The notes under the pieces were generated by a model. The model worked only from the letters and a program-made list of their open reading frames with translations. It was not told where the DNA came from and made no database searches. From Nitrosomonas oligotropha (lineage in GTDB: Bacteria; Pseudomonadota; Gammaproteobacteria; Burkholderiales; Nitrosomonadaceae): a stretch of 64,000 bases of DNA. The stretch lies in assembly GCF_900106555.1 (NCBI RefSeq), contig NZ_FNOE01000013.1, forward strand, positions 1-64,000. Direction: 5' to 3'. The first letter of the stretch is position 1; each line of letters starts with the position of its first letter. Position numbers and translations under genes: made by a program. Below are positions 26,291-35,957 of the stretch, in pieces.

Positions 26291-28120
26291 TTATGGCTGG
26301 TGCGCATAAGCATGAATTGCCTGCTTTAATTGCAGGATTTCTGGTTGATTCAAGGTTTCGGTTTTGAGCAGCGCTTCCGCGGTTTGATCCAGTAAGGCGC
26401 GGTTATTTTGCAGAATATTGATGGCTCGCTCCAAAGCCTGATCGACCAGGACGCGCACGGCAATATCGATTTTATTCGCGGTTTCCTCGCTGTAAGTGCG
26501 GCTTTGCGGCAATACCATATTGGGTTGCAAGAAAGCTGATTGCTCACGGTCGTATGCCACATTACCCAGTGCTTCGCTCATGCCATAACGGAGCACCATG
26601 GCACGCGCGATATCGGTGGCGCGCACCAGATCATCCGCAGCACCCGTGGAAACCTCATGAAACACCACTTGTTCGGCCGCTCTACCGCCCAGCAGCACCG
26701 CCATTTTGTTCAGCAGTTCCACGCGAGTCATGAGATAGCGGTCTTCCGTAGGGCGTTGAATGGTGTAACCCAGAGCACCGACACCGCGCGGAATAATCGA
26801 TATCTTATGCACGTCATCGCTGCCCGGTAACGCGAGCGCTACCATGGCGTGACCAAGTTCATGAAAAGCGACGACACGCCGTTCGTTCGGATTGAGCAGG
26901 CGGTTACGTTTCTCCAATCCGGCCACGATACGTTCAATGGCGTTGTTGAAGTCGTCCATCGTCACCGATACGGCTGCGCGGCGTGTCGCGAGTAATGTTG
27001 CTTCATTGATCAAATTCGCCAGATCCGCGCCGGTAAACCCGGGAGTCAATGCAGCAATTTGCTCAATTTTGACATCGGTATTCAGTTTCACTTTTTTCGC
27101 ATGCACGGCAAGAATCTGTTCACGCCCGGTTTTGTCGGGCCGGTCCACGAGTACTTGACGGTCAAACCGTCCGGCGCGCAACAATGCCGGATCGAGGATC
27201 TCCGGACGGTTGGTTGCAGCCAGCAGCACGATGCCGCTGCTAGGGTCAAAACCATCCAATTCCGCCAGGAGTTGATTCAGTGTTTGTTCCTTTTCATCGT
27301 GCCCGCCGCCCATACCGCCATAAGCACTGCGGGCACGCCCCAATGAATCCAATTCATCGATAAAAATGATTGCTGGCGCCATTTGCCGCGCTTGTTCAAA
27401 TAGATCGCGCACCCGCGCCGCGCCGACACCGACAAACATTTCCACGAATTCCGAACCGGAAATGGAAAAGAACGGCACGCCCGCTTCACCGGCCACGGCG
27501 CGCGCAAGCAATGTTTTTCCAGTGCCGGGCGGTCCCACCAGCAAAATACCTTTCGGTGCGCGCCCGCCCAAACGGCCATAATCCACGGGATTTTTCAAGA
27601 AATTGATAATTTCCACCAATTCTTCTTTGGCTTCATCCACACCTGCTACATCGTCAAAGGTGACTTTGGTTTCTTTTTCGACAAAAACTTTGGCGCGGCT
27701 TTTACCAATCGACATCAATCCGCTTCCCATACCGCCACCCATGCGGCGAATCACAAACAACCAAATGCCGACAAAGATCGCCGTTGGCACGATCCACGAT
27801 AGCAAATCGCGCAGCCAAGTGCTTTGCACCACTCCGGTATACACCACGTTGTGCTTATCCAGTATTTCCGCCAATTCCGGCTCTACCCGTGTAGTCACAA
27901 AATCTTTGACTCCATCGGCATTTTTTTCTTTCAGTGTGCCAAAAATCTGATTTTGTGTTATCGCAATCTCAGCCACTCTGCCCTGCTCAAGCAGACGATG
28001 AAATTCACTATACGGAATGGGTTTTATTTGGGTGTATTGAGAATAGAGATTTTGAATCAGCAGCAAACTTAACAATGCCACAATGACAAACCAGAAGTTA
28101 ACATGTGTTTTTTTGTCCAT
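26291..28120 (-). CDS. ftsH: ATP-dependent zinc metalloprotease FtsH (probable paralogue)
   Basis: FtsH is a membrane-anchored AAA+ protease for quality control. The 609-residue protein has two N-terminal TM helices (about 8-27 and 107-125), the AAA module with Walker A GPPGTGKT, Walker B FIDELD and the pore region, and the zinc motif HELGH. Main FtsH proteins in betaproteobacteria usually sit beside rlmE and folP; neither is here, so this is probably a second copy. It is convergent with the channel operon (26 bp between stops). Confidence 0.92.
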   Translation of the reverse strand: MDKKTHVNFWFVIVALLSLLLIQNLYSQYTQIKPIPYSEFHRLLEQGRVAEIAITQNQIFGTLKEKNADGVKDFVTTRVEPELAEILDKHNVVYTGVVQSTWLRDLLSWIVPTAIFVGIWLFVIRRMGGGMGSGLMSIGKSRAKVFVEKETKVTFDDVAGVDEAKEELVEIINFLKNPVDYGRLGGRAPKGILLVGPPGTGKTLLARAVAGEAGVPFFSISGSEFVEMFVGVGAARVRDLFEQARQMAPAIIFIDELDSLGRARSAYGGMGGGHDEKEQTLNQLLAELDGFDPSSGIVLLAATNRPEILDPALLRAGRFDRQVLVDRPDKTGREQILAVHAKKVKLNTDVKIEQIAALTPGFTGADLANLINEATLLATRRAAVSVTMDDFNNAIERIVAGLEKRNRLLNPNERRVVAFHELGHAMVALALPGSDDVHKISIIPRGVGALGYTIQRPTEDRYLMTRVELLNKMAVLLGGRAAEQVVFHEVSTGAADDLVRATDIARAMVLRYGMSEALGNVAYDREQSAFLQPNMVLPQSRTYSEETANKIDIAVRVLVDQALERAINILQNNRALLDQTAEALLKTETLNQPEILQLKQAIHAYAHQP

Positions 28121-28240
28121 TGTTCAACCTCGATTTATGGATACGAAGAATTATTGATAGCGCCATTAGAAACGAAACGCCGTCATAAGATACCGCAAAC
28201 CGGCATAAGTTTCAGCAAACTACAGGGGATACTACGCGAG

Positions 28241-29578
28241 TTAGAAGCGCCAATCCATTTGCAGGCCGCCGATATTGATTTGCTCGGAATATTGTCCGGC
28301 GAGAACATCGGCTGTTGCACCTCGATGATTAATGCCGGCGTCGTTCATGAATAAGTGCCCGTATGCCGCGTGGATATTGACATTCTTCATGACGGCATAA
28401 GTCAATCCCGCAGTCAGCCAATAGCGGCTTGCATCAGGAATGCGCGGCGAACGATATCGGGCATTGGGAACCGGTGTTTGATCATAGGCAAAGCCCATCC
28501 GCACGGTCCATTTATTACTTTCGGAAAAATAATTGACGCCGAAAGCATAACGCCAGGTATCGTTCCATTTCAGGTTTTGCACATCATCCGATTGCGCCGA
28601 TGCAAAATTGATCCGCAGCTCCTGTATCAAACTCCAGTGCGTCCACAACGCATCCGCGGAAACCGCCCAGCGCGGATTGAGGCGGTGCGACAAACCGAAC
28701 AATACCGAATCCGGCAGCGTAACCGGCGTGCTTGTGCTGGTATCGACGAGAATGTTGCCTTGCGTCAACCCGATGGCCCTATCCGGAACGGAAAAATTTG
28801 CATGACCATTAACATCGTGCGCAATTCTGGAGCGGTAGCTGACACCGAAGCGCGTATCTTGATTCGGCGCATAAAAAGCACCGAAGTTATAGCCGAATCC
28901 AACACTGTCGCCTTTCAAGGACACATGGCCATCCGCGGATTGCGGCAAAATGCCTTGACGAGCGCACGGTGTTGGTCCCAATGTCAGGAAACAAGCGGGA
29001 CCAAGATCAATGGCGTTGGTCAACCGGGATTGCAAATATTGGACATTGAAACCCGCGCCCAGTGAGAATTTCTCGGTGACTTTGAAGGAAAGCGATGGAT
29101 TAAAGTTTAAGGTCAGAATCTCCGAATCAAGCGCTTGATAGCGCCCTTTCCAATCCGCATCATAGCTATTGCGCGTACCAAAAGGGGTATTGAATCCGAA
29201 ACCGAAGGCCACCCGGTTTGTCAGTTCCTGCACATAATAAACATTCGGTACAAAAGCCAGATTAGGTGAATCGCCGCCATTACCGCCTTTCAGCGGCGCG
29301 CCTCCCAAAAATGGATTGAGATGTGAAGCGTCATTGTGAAAAACTGCGGAAGGTGCAATGACATATCCTGCTGTCGAAACCAGCCTACCGCGCACCTGAC
29401 TCATTGCAGCCGGATTAAAAAACACCATACTGCCGTCGTCAGTGTTAGTGGGCGCACCCGAAAACGCTTGCCCCAGCTCCTTGACACTTTGCTCCATCAC
29501 GGCAATGCCTGCACCGCGTATTGAAGTGGAGACAATCAAAAAAACCAAACCCGCAAACCAGAAAACACTTCGTTCCAA
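28241..29578 (-). CDS. FadL/OmpP1-family outer-membrane transporter
   Basis: The 445-residue protein has a signal peptide (cleaved near IRGAG) and the FadL hallmark start after it: AGIAVMEQSVKELGQAFSGAP...DDGSMVFFNPAAMS, followed by a long beta-barrel with repeated aromatic strands ending QMDWRF. FadL proteins bring long-chain fatty acids or other hydrophobic compounds across the outer membrane. The gene stands alone on its strand, so substrate cannot be inferred. Confidence 0.88.
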   Translation of the reverse strand: MERSVFWFAGLVFLIVSTSIRGAGIAVMEQSVKELGQAFSGAPTNTDDGSMVFFNPAAMSQVRGRLVSTAGYVIAPSAVFHNDASHLNPFLGGAPLKGGNGGDSPNLAFVPNVYYVQELTNRVAFGFGFNTPFGTRNSYDADWKGRYQALDSEILTLNFNPSLSFKVTEKFSLGAGFNVQYLQSRLTNAIDLGPACFLTLGPTPCARQGILPQSADGHVSLKGDSVGFGYNFGAFYAPNQDTRFGVSYRSRIAHDVNGHANFSVPDRAIGLTQGNILVDTSTSTPVTLPDSVLFGLSHRLNPRWAVSADALWTHWSLIQELRINFASAQSDDVQNLKWNDTWRYAFGVNYFSESNKWTVRMGFAYDQTPVPNARYRSPRIPDASRYWLTAGLTYAVMKNVNIHAAYGHLFMNDAGINHRGATADVLAGQYSEQINIGGLQMDWRF

Positions 29579-29935
29579 GGAACAATTAGTTATAGATAGC
29601 GTTTTAATAGATTAATCTCCATAATTTTCTTGATCGATTGAAAATTCACTGTTTTAATCCGGATGATCCTTACCGCTGTAAAGGTTTTCTTTACTTACAT
29701 AAAATTCAAAGTATAATTTTCTGATTCTCAATAAGAATATTCTTACGCGTGTAGAAATGAGTGTTTTTCATTCACAATCCAGGCCGCATTATGTCATTGA
29801 AATAAAATGCTTACAAATCCTCAGCAATCTAGTTGTTTATTTTGAATTATGGTTATCCCGGCAATTCGCAAATAGTTCTAAATTCTTTGAAAAGTCATCC
29901 GACAAATTGCGTACAATTTTCAGCATTTGTCCGCA
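29579..29935. promoter_or_regulatory. Divergent intergenic region with a 14-bp palindrome
   Basis: This 357-bp AT-rich gap separates the fadL-like gene and the GGDEF/EAL gene. A perfect palindrome, TAAGAATATTCTTA, lies at 29732-29745, about 155 bp from the fadL start and 190 bp from the GGDEF/EAL start. It could bind a dimeric regulator. No small gene was seen. Confidence 0.4.
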
Positions 29936-32470
29936 ATGAAAAATGACTACCGGGCATCAGAGCTTAATCACCGTACTGTAGATTCCTCCTTGCAGCAAAA
30001 CAATCATTCCACGGCATTATTGGCCGAGCAAGTAAAATTGCTTTATCAACAAGCCCCCAAGGCACTGGTTGTCACACTGATCACCTCCGCCGCGCTCGCT
30101 TTTATTTTCTGGAATCATGTTGCCAAGACTTGGCTGTTGGGATGGTTAGTCGCAATTTATTTACTGACTTTCGTCAGATTTCTGCTGGTCAAATCCTATT
30201 TCCGTAAAGAGCCATCAACTGCCGAATCCGCTCGCTGGGGCCGGCAATTTCTAATCGGTACGTTATTTTCCGGCATACTTTGGGGCTCCGCGGGCAGCAT
30301 TTTCTTTGTCAGCGGCAGCGCCACACACCAATTATTTCTCGCGTACTTATTGGGCGGCATGGTTGCGGGTGCGATGGCTAGCTTGTCGTCTTACCGGGGC
30401 GCATTCCTGGCCTTCTCAATTCCCGTCGTCATTCCTTTTACTTATGAGGTGATGACGCACGACAGCGATGTACAACTCGCGATCGCCTTTACCTACCTCA
30501 TTTTTGTTTTTGCAATGGGTAGTATTTCCCATCGCTTGTATCAAACTGTCGCGGAATCACTCAAATTCGGCTTCGATAATTTCGATTTGCTCAAACGGCT
30601 GATACAAGCGAAAGATCATCAAGAAGCGATCAATCAGGCATTGCAAATCGAAATCGCCGAAAAAGACCGTTCGCAACAAGCATTGAAAAGCGTTACGGAG
30701 CAACTGGAGCAACGTGTCGCAGAACGCACCCATGCACTCGCTTTGGCCAACGCTGTGTTGCATCAGGAAAAAGAATTGTTTCAGGTCACTTTGGCCAGCA
30801 TCGGCGATGCGGTCATCACGACCGATGCCGGCGGTAACGTCACCTACCTGAATCCAATCGCAGAGATATTTACAGGCTGGAGCAACCAGGATTCCAATGG
30901 CCTGCCGTTGCAGCAGGTATTTAACATTCTTGATAGCGTTAACCGGTCGGCTGTTGCCGACCCGCTGGTATGTCATAACGGGACATCTGGAAATGCGCAA
31001 AAACACCATGAGTGTTTGTTAATCCGCAAGGATAAACAAGAATGGATTATCGATTACGCCGTGGCGCCAATTCAGAATGAGCAACAGCATGTGATTGGAA
31101 CTGTTTTGACTTTCCGCGATGTCACAGAACAACGTAAGCTGACGCAAAAACTTGCCTATCAGGCAGCGCATGATTCACTGACCGGCTTGTTGAACCGTAA
31201 GGAATTTGAAACCCGTCTCGGCAAAATCCTGGCGGCCACCCGCAAGAACGATTCACACGCATTGCTGTATCTCGATCTAGATCAATTCAAAATTATCAAT
31301 GATACCTGCGGACATAGCGCCGGCGATGAATTGCTGCGCCAAGTCACCGCATTGTTGCATGCCAAGCTGCGTACACGCGATACGCTAGCGCGTCTTGGCG
31401 GTGATGAATTCGGTGTCATCCTGGAGCACTGCCCGCAGAACGAGGCGCTGCAGGTTGCGCAAGCATTGCGAGAATTGGTGCAAAACTTTCGTTTTCAATG
31501 GCAAGGCAATACTTTCAGTATCGGAGTCAGTATTGGATTATTTCCCATCACGCATGCCAACGAAGGCCTCGCTTATGCATTAAATGCGGCCGATAGCGCC
31601 TGTTATGCGGCCAAAGAACAAGGACGTAATCGAGTACATATATATCAAGCCGATACAGCGCAGCAAAAATCCGGCGAAGTGCAATGGCTGCCCCGCATTC
31701 AGCAAGCCATGATCGACCAGCGGTTGTGCTTATATTTCCAGCCGATTCAGTCTATTTCGAGCAACAATGGTAAAGAGAAACACGGTGAAATCCTGTTGCG
31801 CTTGGAAGATGAACACGGCCGTCTCGTCATGCCGGGGGCATTCTTACCGGCTGCTGAACGGCATGATCATATGCTGGTCATCGATCGTTGGGTGATGGAA
31901 CATTCGTTTAAATTAATCAAGGCACATGCACACCACCAATCCAACGTCATCTATACTATCAATTTATCTGCACAAGTACTTGAGAATGCAGATTTTCTTG
32001 ATTTCGCTGTGAATACCATCAAAGCCAGTAAGCTAAACCCAGCTTGTATTTGCTTTGAAATCACAGAACATGTCGCGCTGACTGAAACGAACCACGCAGT
32101 GCGTTTTGTGACTACGTTAAAAGAACTCGGATGCCGTTTTTCGATGGATAATTTCAGCGGTGGCTTGTCATCACTCGGGTATTTAAAAAATATTCCGCTC
32201 GATTATCTGAAAATCGATGGCCGGTTGATCAAGAACATGCTTTCCGATCCGGTCGATCAAGCTATGGTTGAATCGATCAACCATATTGGTCACGTGATGC
32301 GGCTTAAAACCATCGCCGAGTGGGTCGAAAACGATCAGACTTTACAACTGCTGGAAAATATGGGCATCGACTATGCGCAAGGTTACTGGATCGCTGAACC
32401 TTACCCCATTGACGCCAAGTCATTAAAATTCCCGGCTAACGATAAAATCAACCATAAGCTTGATCGCTAG
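29936..32470 (+). CDS. Membrane PAS-GGDEF-EAL protein with a degenerate EAL domain
   Basis: The 844-residue protein has an N-terminal membrane sensor of about six TM helices (45-200), a coiled coil (about 225-275), a PAS domain (280-400), a GGDEF domain (about 410-575) with intact RLGGDEF and an inhibitory RxxD site (RTRD), and an EAL domain (580-835). In the EAL domain the signature is EILLRL and the DDFGTG loop is DNFSGG, so the second metal-binding Asp is Asn. The cyclase is probably active and the phosphodiesterase probably weak or only a sensor. The ATG at 29936 is used. It controls c-di-GMP levels at the inner membrane. Confidence 0.87.
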   Translation: MKNDYRASELNHRTVDSSLQQNNHSTALLAEQVKLLYQQAPKALVVTLITSAALAFIFWNHVAKTWLLGWLVAIYLLTFVRFLLVKSYFRKEPSTAESARWGRQFLIGTLFSGILWGSAGSIFFVSGSATHQLFLAYLLGGMVAGAMASLSSYRGAFLAFSIPVVIPFTYEVMTHDSDVQLAIAFTYLIFVFAMGSISHRLYQTVAESLKFGFDNFDLLKRLIQAKDHQEAINQALQIEIAEKDRSQQALKSVTEQLEQRVAERTHALALANAVLHQEKELFQVTLASIGDAVITTDAGGNVTYLNPIAEIFTGWSNQDSNGLPLQQVFNILDSVNRSAVADPLVCHNGTSGNAQKHHECLLIRKDKQEWIIDYAVAPIQNEQQHVIGTVLTFRDVTEQRKLTQKLAYQAAHDSLTGLLNRKEFETRLGKILAATRKNDSHALLYLDLDQFKIINDTCGHSAGDELLRQVTALLHAKLRTRDTLARLGGDEFGVILEHCPQNEALQVAQALRELVQNFRFQWQGNTFSIGVSIGLFPITHANEGLAYALNAADSACYAAKEQGRNRVHIYQADTAQQKSGEVQWLPRIQQAMIDQRLCLYFQPIQSISSNNGKEKHGEILLRLEDEHGRLVMPGAFLPAAERHDHMLVIDRWVMEHSFKLIKAHAHHQSNVIYTINLSAQVLENADFLDFAVNTIKASKLNPACICFEITEHVALTETNHAVRFVTTLKELGCRFSMDNFSGGLSSLGYLKNIPLDYLKIDGRLIKNMLSDPVDQAMVESINHIGHVMRLKTIAEWVENDQTLQLLENMGIDYAQGYWIAEPYPIDAKSLKFPANDKINHKLDR

Positions 32471-32636
32471 AATTGTTTGTTAGGTAGTTAAACGCAGAAG
32501 AAATTGGGAAACAGCACGAAGATTCACAACAGAACGATCAAACGCAGATCGGCAAGTGAGAAATCATAAGGTAAATCGTGCATTAACCTGGAAATATCAA
32601 GTTAGTACATTGATTTACCTTAGATTCTTACTTAAT

Positions 32637-33434
32637 TTATTTAGTCGAAGAAATAACGCGCCCATTCAGATTCTGCGGTGATCTCGCATTATCTGTATAG
32701 AATCCCTTGAGCTGTGAAAGCTGTGCCGCAGATATCGAAATGCTATCCAATAAAAGATACCACTGCACGCCTTCGCTACAAGGCGGTGTTGTTAAAGAGC
32801 CAGCGAATGCTACGTAATCAAACGATTGATGACGCATTGGCGGCAATAACGTTGTAGGATCAATTTGAATGCCGGTGGCGTTGGCATTTTGATCACCCCC
32901 CGTAGCGGGCATATTGTTTAAAATAGTCTGCAATGTCGCATTCTCTTCTCCCACGGTTACCGCAACACCCAGAACGATGAGCCGCCCGTCCGGACCGACA
33001 TGAACAAAATGTAATTCCGCCGGAAACTTCACGCCACCAACTGCATGTTCGCTGGGCTCATGAAAGTGAAACTGAACCAGCGGATACGATTCTTCTCCGA
33101 TTTTCAGCTCACCTTTATAGTGCGTCGAGGTATTGACCTGAACCGCGTGGCCGGTATTGAAGAATACCGGAGTGTCCACATCGTACCAAACCTCCAGATC
33201 ATTCAATTTACGGGCATTATCAATTCTCGCATCGGCTAAATCGACCGGCGATTGGTGTGAGCCGATACTGCATTCCGCATACGGATAATTCAATGGCACT
33301 ACGGTTTGTGACGGATCCTGGATCGCTCCCCAGGTTGCCTGTTCCTCATGCGTCCAGTGTGGAGCGGAAACTGCGGCTGCGGTATAACATGCAAAAATTG
33401 CTGAAGCCAGATTTCTCAATACTTTTCTGTTCAT
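32637..33434 (-). CDS. Periplasmic alpha-type carbonic anhydrase
   Basis: This enzyme interconverts CO2 and bicarbonate. The 265-residue protein has a signal peptide and the three zinc histidines of alpha carbonic anhydrases: H123 and H125 in QFHFHEPSEH and H142 in AELHFVH. GSLTTPPCSEGVQW is the family's C-terminal signature. A Cys pair (C55 and the Cys of PPCSEG) can form the usual disulfide of exported forms. A periplasmic enzyme would help an autotroph supply inorganic carbon or buffer acid. A small secreted protein is encoded 32 bp upstream on the same strand. Confidence 0.93.
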   Translation of the reverse strand: MNRKVLRNLASAIFACYTAAAVSAPHWTHEEQATWGAIQDPSQTVVPLNYPYAECSIGSHQSPVDLADARIDNARKLNDLEVWYDVDTPVFFNTGHAVQVNTSTHYKGELKIGEESYPLVQFHFHEPSEHAVGGVKFPAELHFVHVGPDGRLIVLGVAVTVGEENATLQTILNNMPATGGDQNANATGIQIDPTTLLPPMRHQSFDYVAFAGSLTTPPCSEGVQWYLLLDSISISAAQLSQLKGFYTDNARSPQNLNGRVISSTK

Positions 33435-33466
33435 TGGTTATCTCCAATTTGCAAATCGTCATTCGA

Positions 33467-33688
33467 TTAACATGTATGTTTTTTGCAATAATCCACCATC
33501 GACGGTTTCTTATCCTTCTCGGAATCCTTTGCCGATTGAGAATTTTCCTTTGTGGTCGATGAACTCGATTGTGAAGTTTGTGTTTGTTGGCTGGAATCAG
33601 CAGATGACTTTGCGTTGTTCGATCCGGATTCAGCAAAACACGAAACACTTAAACTCATTGCGATAGCCAAAAATATTTTTATCAGCAT
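33467..33688 (-). CDS. Small secreted Ser/Thr/Lys-rich protein
   Basis: The 73-residue protein has a signal peptide (MLIKIFLAIAMSLSVSCFAES) split at residue 19 or so, followed by a low-complexity stretch of Ser, Thr, Gln and Lys and a Cys-containing end (YCKKHTC). GAGGG lies 4 nt before the ATG. It may be an exported linker or matrix peptide. It lies just upstream of the carbonic anhydrase gene on the same strand and is probably cotranscribed. I know no family for it. Confidence 0.6.
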   Translation of the reverse strand: MLIKIFLAIAMSLSVSCFAESGSNNAKSSADSSQQTQTSQSSSSTTKENSQSAKDSEKDKKPSMVDYCKKHTC

Positions 33689-33946
33689 AATTCCCTCGTT
33701 TATAAAGAAGTTTGATTACCCTTTTAATTGCAGGAGCAGGCACGATATCATGATAAATGTAAAAAAAATGTCAAGAAAAATTACGTATTTTGTGAAAAAT
33801 ATGTGAATTAAAACAAATGTTAGCAGTAATGTTATTACAATTTAGATTAAGAATTCCGCCGCGATTGGAGCGCAACCGGATTGATGAGCGAAGGAGGCTG
33901 AAGATAAAAATCTGACGATAACTTTTTCTTTAATGATAAAAAACCG
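33689..33946. other. AT-rich intergenic region
   Basis: About 258 bp with no gene. It is AT-rich near 33760-33840 and should hold the promoter of the small secreted protein/carbonic anhydrase unit. No strong repeat was seen. Confidence 0.3.
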
Positions 33947-34468
33947 TTAACAACGCATAGCTTTCTTTTCAAGATATTCAATGGTCAATCCGGCAATTTT
34001 AGGCACGCCAAGATAAGCCGGATAAGCCTCAACCCGGCCGGTGCAGTGATATCCCCTGCGCTGATAAAATCCAATTAATTCAGTACGTTGTGATATCACG
34101 AACATGACAAATTGATGTATATTCATGACGGTGCTGGCAAAGGTTTCCGCTTGTTCGAGCATGTATTTTCCGAGTCCCTGCCCTTGCAGATCAGGATGAA
34201 CTGAAAAAAAACCGATGTATGCGTATTCCTTTTCTGGAGCGACATAAATGCACGACGCTAGCATGGAAGGCAGGTTAACAACGAAAAAATGCGTACTGGA
34301 ATTTTGCATGGCGGCTTCAATTTCCTGCCGGTTAGTTCTATCGCCGTGAATAATTGCCGCTTCCGTGGTCCAACCGGCGTTTCCGCGATACGTCAAGTTG
34401 ATCAGATCGCTGATTGCCTGCGCTTGATTGACATTGGCTTTTTCAAAACGAAAAGCGGAGAAATCCAT
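33947..34468 (-). CDS. GNAT-family N-acetyltransferase
   Basis: The 173-residue protein has the GNAT acetyl-CoA motif VHPDLQGQGLGKYML and a following helix with YQRRGYHCTGR, typical of GCN5-type acetyltransferases. The substrate cannot be told from the sequence. It is transcribed away from the SirB2-like gene's stop side by 39 bp and may be in the same transcript. Confidence 0.82.
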   Translation of the reverse strand: MDFSAFRFEKANVNQAQAISDLINLTYRGNAGWTTEAAIIHGDRTNRQEIEAAMQNSSTHFFVVNLPSMLASCIYVAPEKEYAYIGFFSVHPDLQGQGLGKYMLEQAETFASTVMNIHQFVMFVISQRTELIGFYQRRGYHCTGRVEAYPAYLGVPKIAGLTIEYLEKKAMRC

Positions 34469-34507
34469 TCGTTGTCAGTAAATTTTACGGAGATGCGCCG
34501 CCGGATT

Positions 34508-34891
34508 CTAGCCGAGACCTAATACCGGGCTTTTTGTGATTGCAACCAGCACAATGTAAATGAATACACACTGCGCCGCCGCCCAGGCGATGATTTTTGT
34601 CCGCCGGGTTTTGCCGAAGCGCATCGCCACCATACCCAGAGCGATATACAACAGTAAACCAGCAACCTTGGCGGTTAACCAGGAATCCTGCAGCGGATTC
34701 TGCTGGATGGTCATCGCCAGAAAAACCGCGCTGGTCAGCAGAACGGTATCGATGATATGCGGCAGAATCTTGATCCAACGTTGGCGTAAATTGGTTGAGT
34801 CTTGGATCAACCAGACACCACGCAGGAGAAACAGTGAGTAACTGAGTATCACGCTACTGACATGAATCATTTTCAACAATGCGTAACTCAC
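34508..34891 (-). CDS. SirB2-family membrane protein
   Basis: This 127-residue protein has four predicted TM helices and resembles SirB2 (VSSVILSYSLFLLRGVW, LTAKVAGLLLYIALGMVA), a conserved family of unknown function. The GTG at 34891 is used because GGGAG lies 6 nt upstream; a TTG at 34897 overlapping the previous stop is the alternative. It is coupled with the membrane protein gene upstream. Confidence 0.75.
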   Translation of the reverse strand: MSYALLKMIHVSSVILSYSLFLLRGVWLIQDSTNLRQRWIKILPHIIDTVLLTSAVFLAMTIQQNPLQDSWLTAKVAGLLLYIALGMVAMRFGKTRRTKIIAWAAAQCVFIYIVLVAITKSPVLGLG

Positions 34892-34893
34892 AT

Positions 34894-35379
34894 TCAACTC
34901 CCGGCTATCAGCCAGCCATGACTACCCGCCACGGCGCCGGCGATGGTAATTAAACTGAGTATCAATAAGAACAAATGTTTGCGCTGAATTCTGGCAAATG
35001 TTTCCGGTGTAACGTCTTGCTGCACCGGGGCCGCGCCTTGCCTGCGACGTCCGCGCGGCTCCATGACGAATAACATCACGCTAAACAGCAGCCAGATCGC
35101 TACCATCATGTGCATCCACCAGTATTGCCACTGCATGAAACGTTGCCAAGCATCGAGCACATAAACCATGTAGAAACCGCTCAATCCAACGATCAATGTG
35201 GAAAAACGCGCTTGCGCGGCAAACCGCTGCCGGAAACGGGAAAAAAATGCCATTGCATCCGTGGGCGACTGCATGCGCGCCAAAGTTGGCAACAACACAA
35301 ACGTCACCATTGCAACCCCGCCTATCCAAAGCACGATGCCCAGTACGTGCAAAACTCGGGCTAAAACTAAATCATCCAT
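34894..35379 (-). CDS. CopD-like integral membrane protein
   Basis: The 161-residue protein has four TM helices, with RVLHVLGIVLWIGGVAMV at the start, a pattern typical of the CopD/heme-transporter-like superfamily where the conserved His in the first helix may bind a metal or heme. WWMHMMVAIWLLFSVM carries a second His. ATG 35379 is preferred over an upstream start at 35406. Its role is unknown; it may work with SirB2. Confidence 0.7.
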   Translation of the reverse strand: MDDLVLARVLHVLGIVLWIGGVAMVTFVLLPTLARMQSPTDAMAFFSRFRQRFAAQARFSTLIVGLSGFYMVYVLDAWQRFMQWQYWWMHMMVAIWLLFSVMLFVMEPRGRRRQGAAPVQQDVTPETFARIQRKHLFLLILSLITIAGAVAGSHGWLIAGS

Positions 35380-35520
35380 TCGATTTTTCTTACCGCTTAA
35401 AAACAAACTTGGAAATCATAGTCAATACTCAGTCGTGTATTACGCATGCACTTTATGTGCGGCGTTTCGTAACACACACAGATCGCGTTAATTCGTCACA
35501 ATCATTCAGCCGGGAATCGG

Positions 35521-35871
35521 TCATTCAGTCTCCGAGGCCCAAATTTCGGCTTCCTCGTAATCGTGAAAAGTTGTTACATTGGCGTGAATGAATAAATTAA
35601 AAACCCATGCGCCCCACGTTTGCCATTCATCGTCGGTCACAACCGCCACCCGGTTGAATTCACTGCCGTGATCGCGCATGAATTTAACTTCTTCCCAGGC
35701 TACATCAACGGTGTAATCCAGCATGTCGCGCCAATCAAACAGAAGATTGGTTTTACCGTCAGAATGGGATTGATACAGCACTTGTTGTTCAAATTCATTG
35801 TAGTCGGCTAATGTAAACTCCCCAATAACCGCAACAATTATGAGATTGTCTTTCTTTTGAATAGTTATCAT
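35521..35871 (-). CDS. STAS/SpoIIAA-like domain protein
   Basis: The 116-residue protein resembles the SpoIIAA-like (DUF3478) family, which has a STAS fold and may bind lipids or membrane proteins (MITIQKKDNLIIVAVIGEF, WRDMLDYTVDVAWEEVKF). No partner kinase or phosphatase is adjacent, so its pathway is unknown. Confidence 0.7.
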   Translation of the reverse strand: MITIQKKDNLIIVAVIGEFTLADYNEFEQQVLYQSHSDGKTNLLFDWRDMLDYTVDVAWEEVKFMRDHGSEFNRVAVVTDDEWQTWGAWVFNLFIHANVTTFHDYEEAEIWASETE

Positions 35872-35957
35872 GACTCCCTCCTCAACAAATAATTAGCTCA
35901 TCATAGGGAATTAAACAGGATGGTGCAAATTTTGCCGCTCCCCGCATCAAAGCAAAA

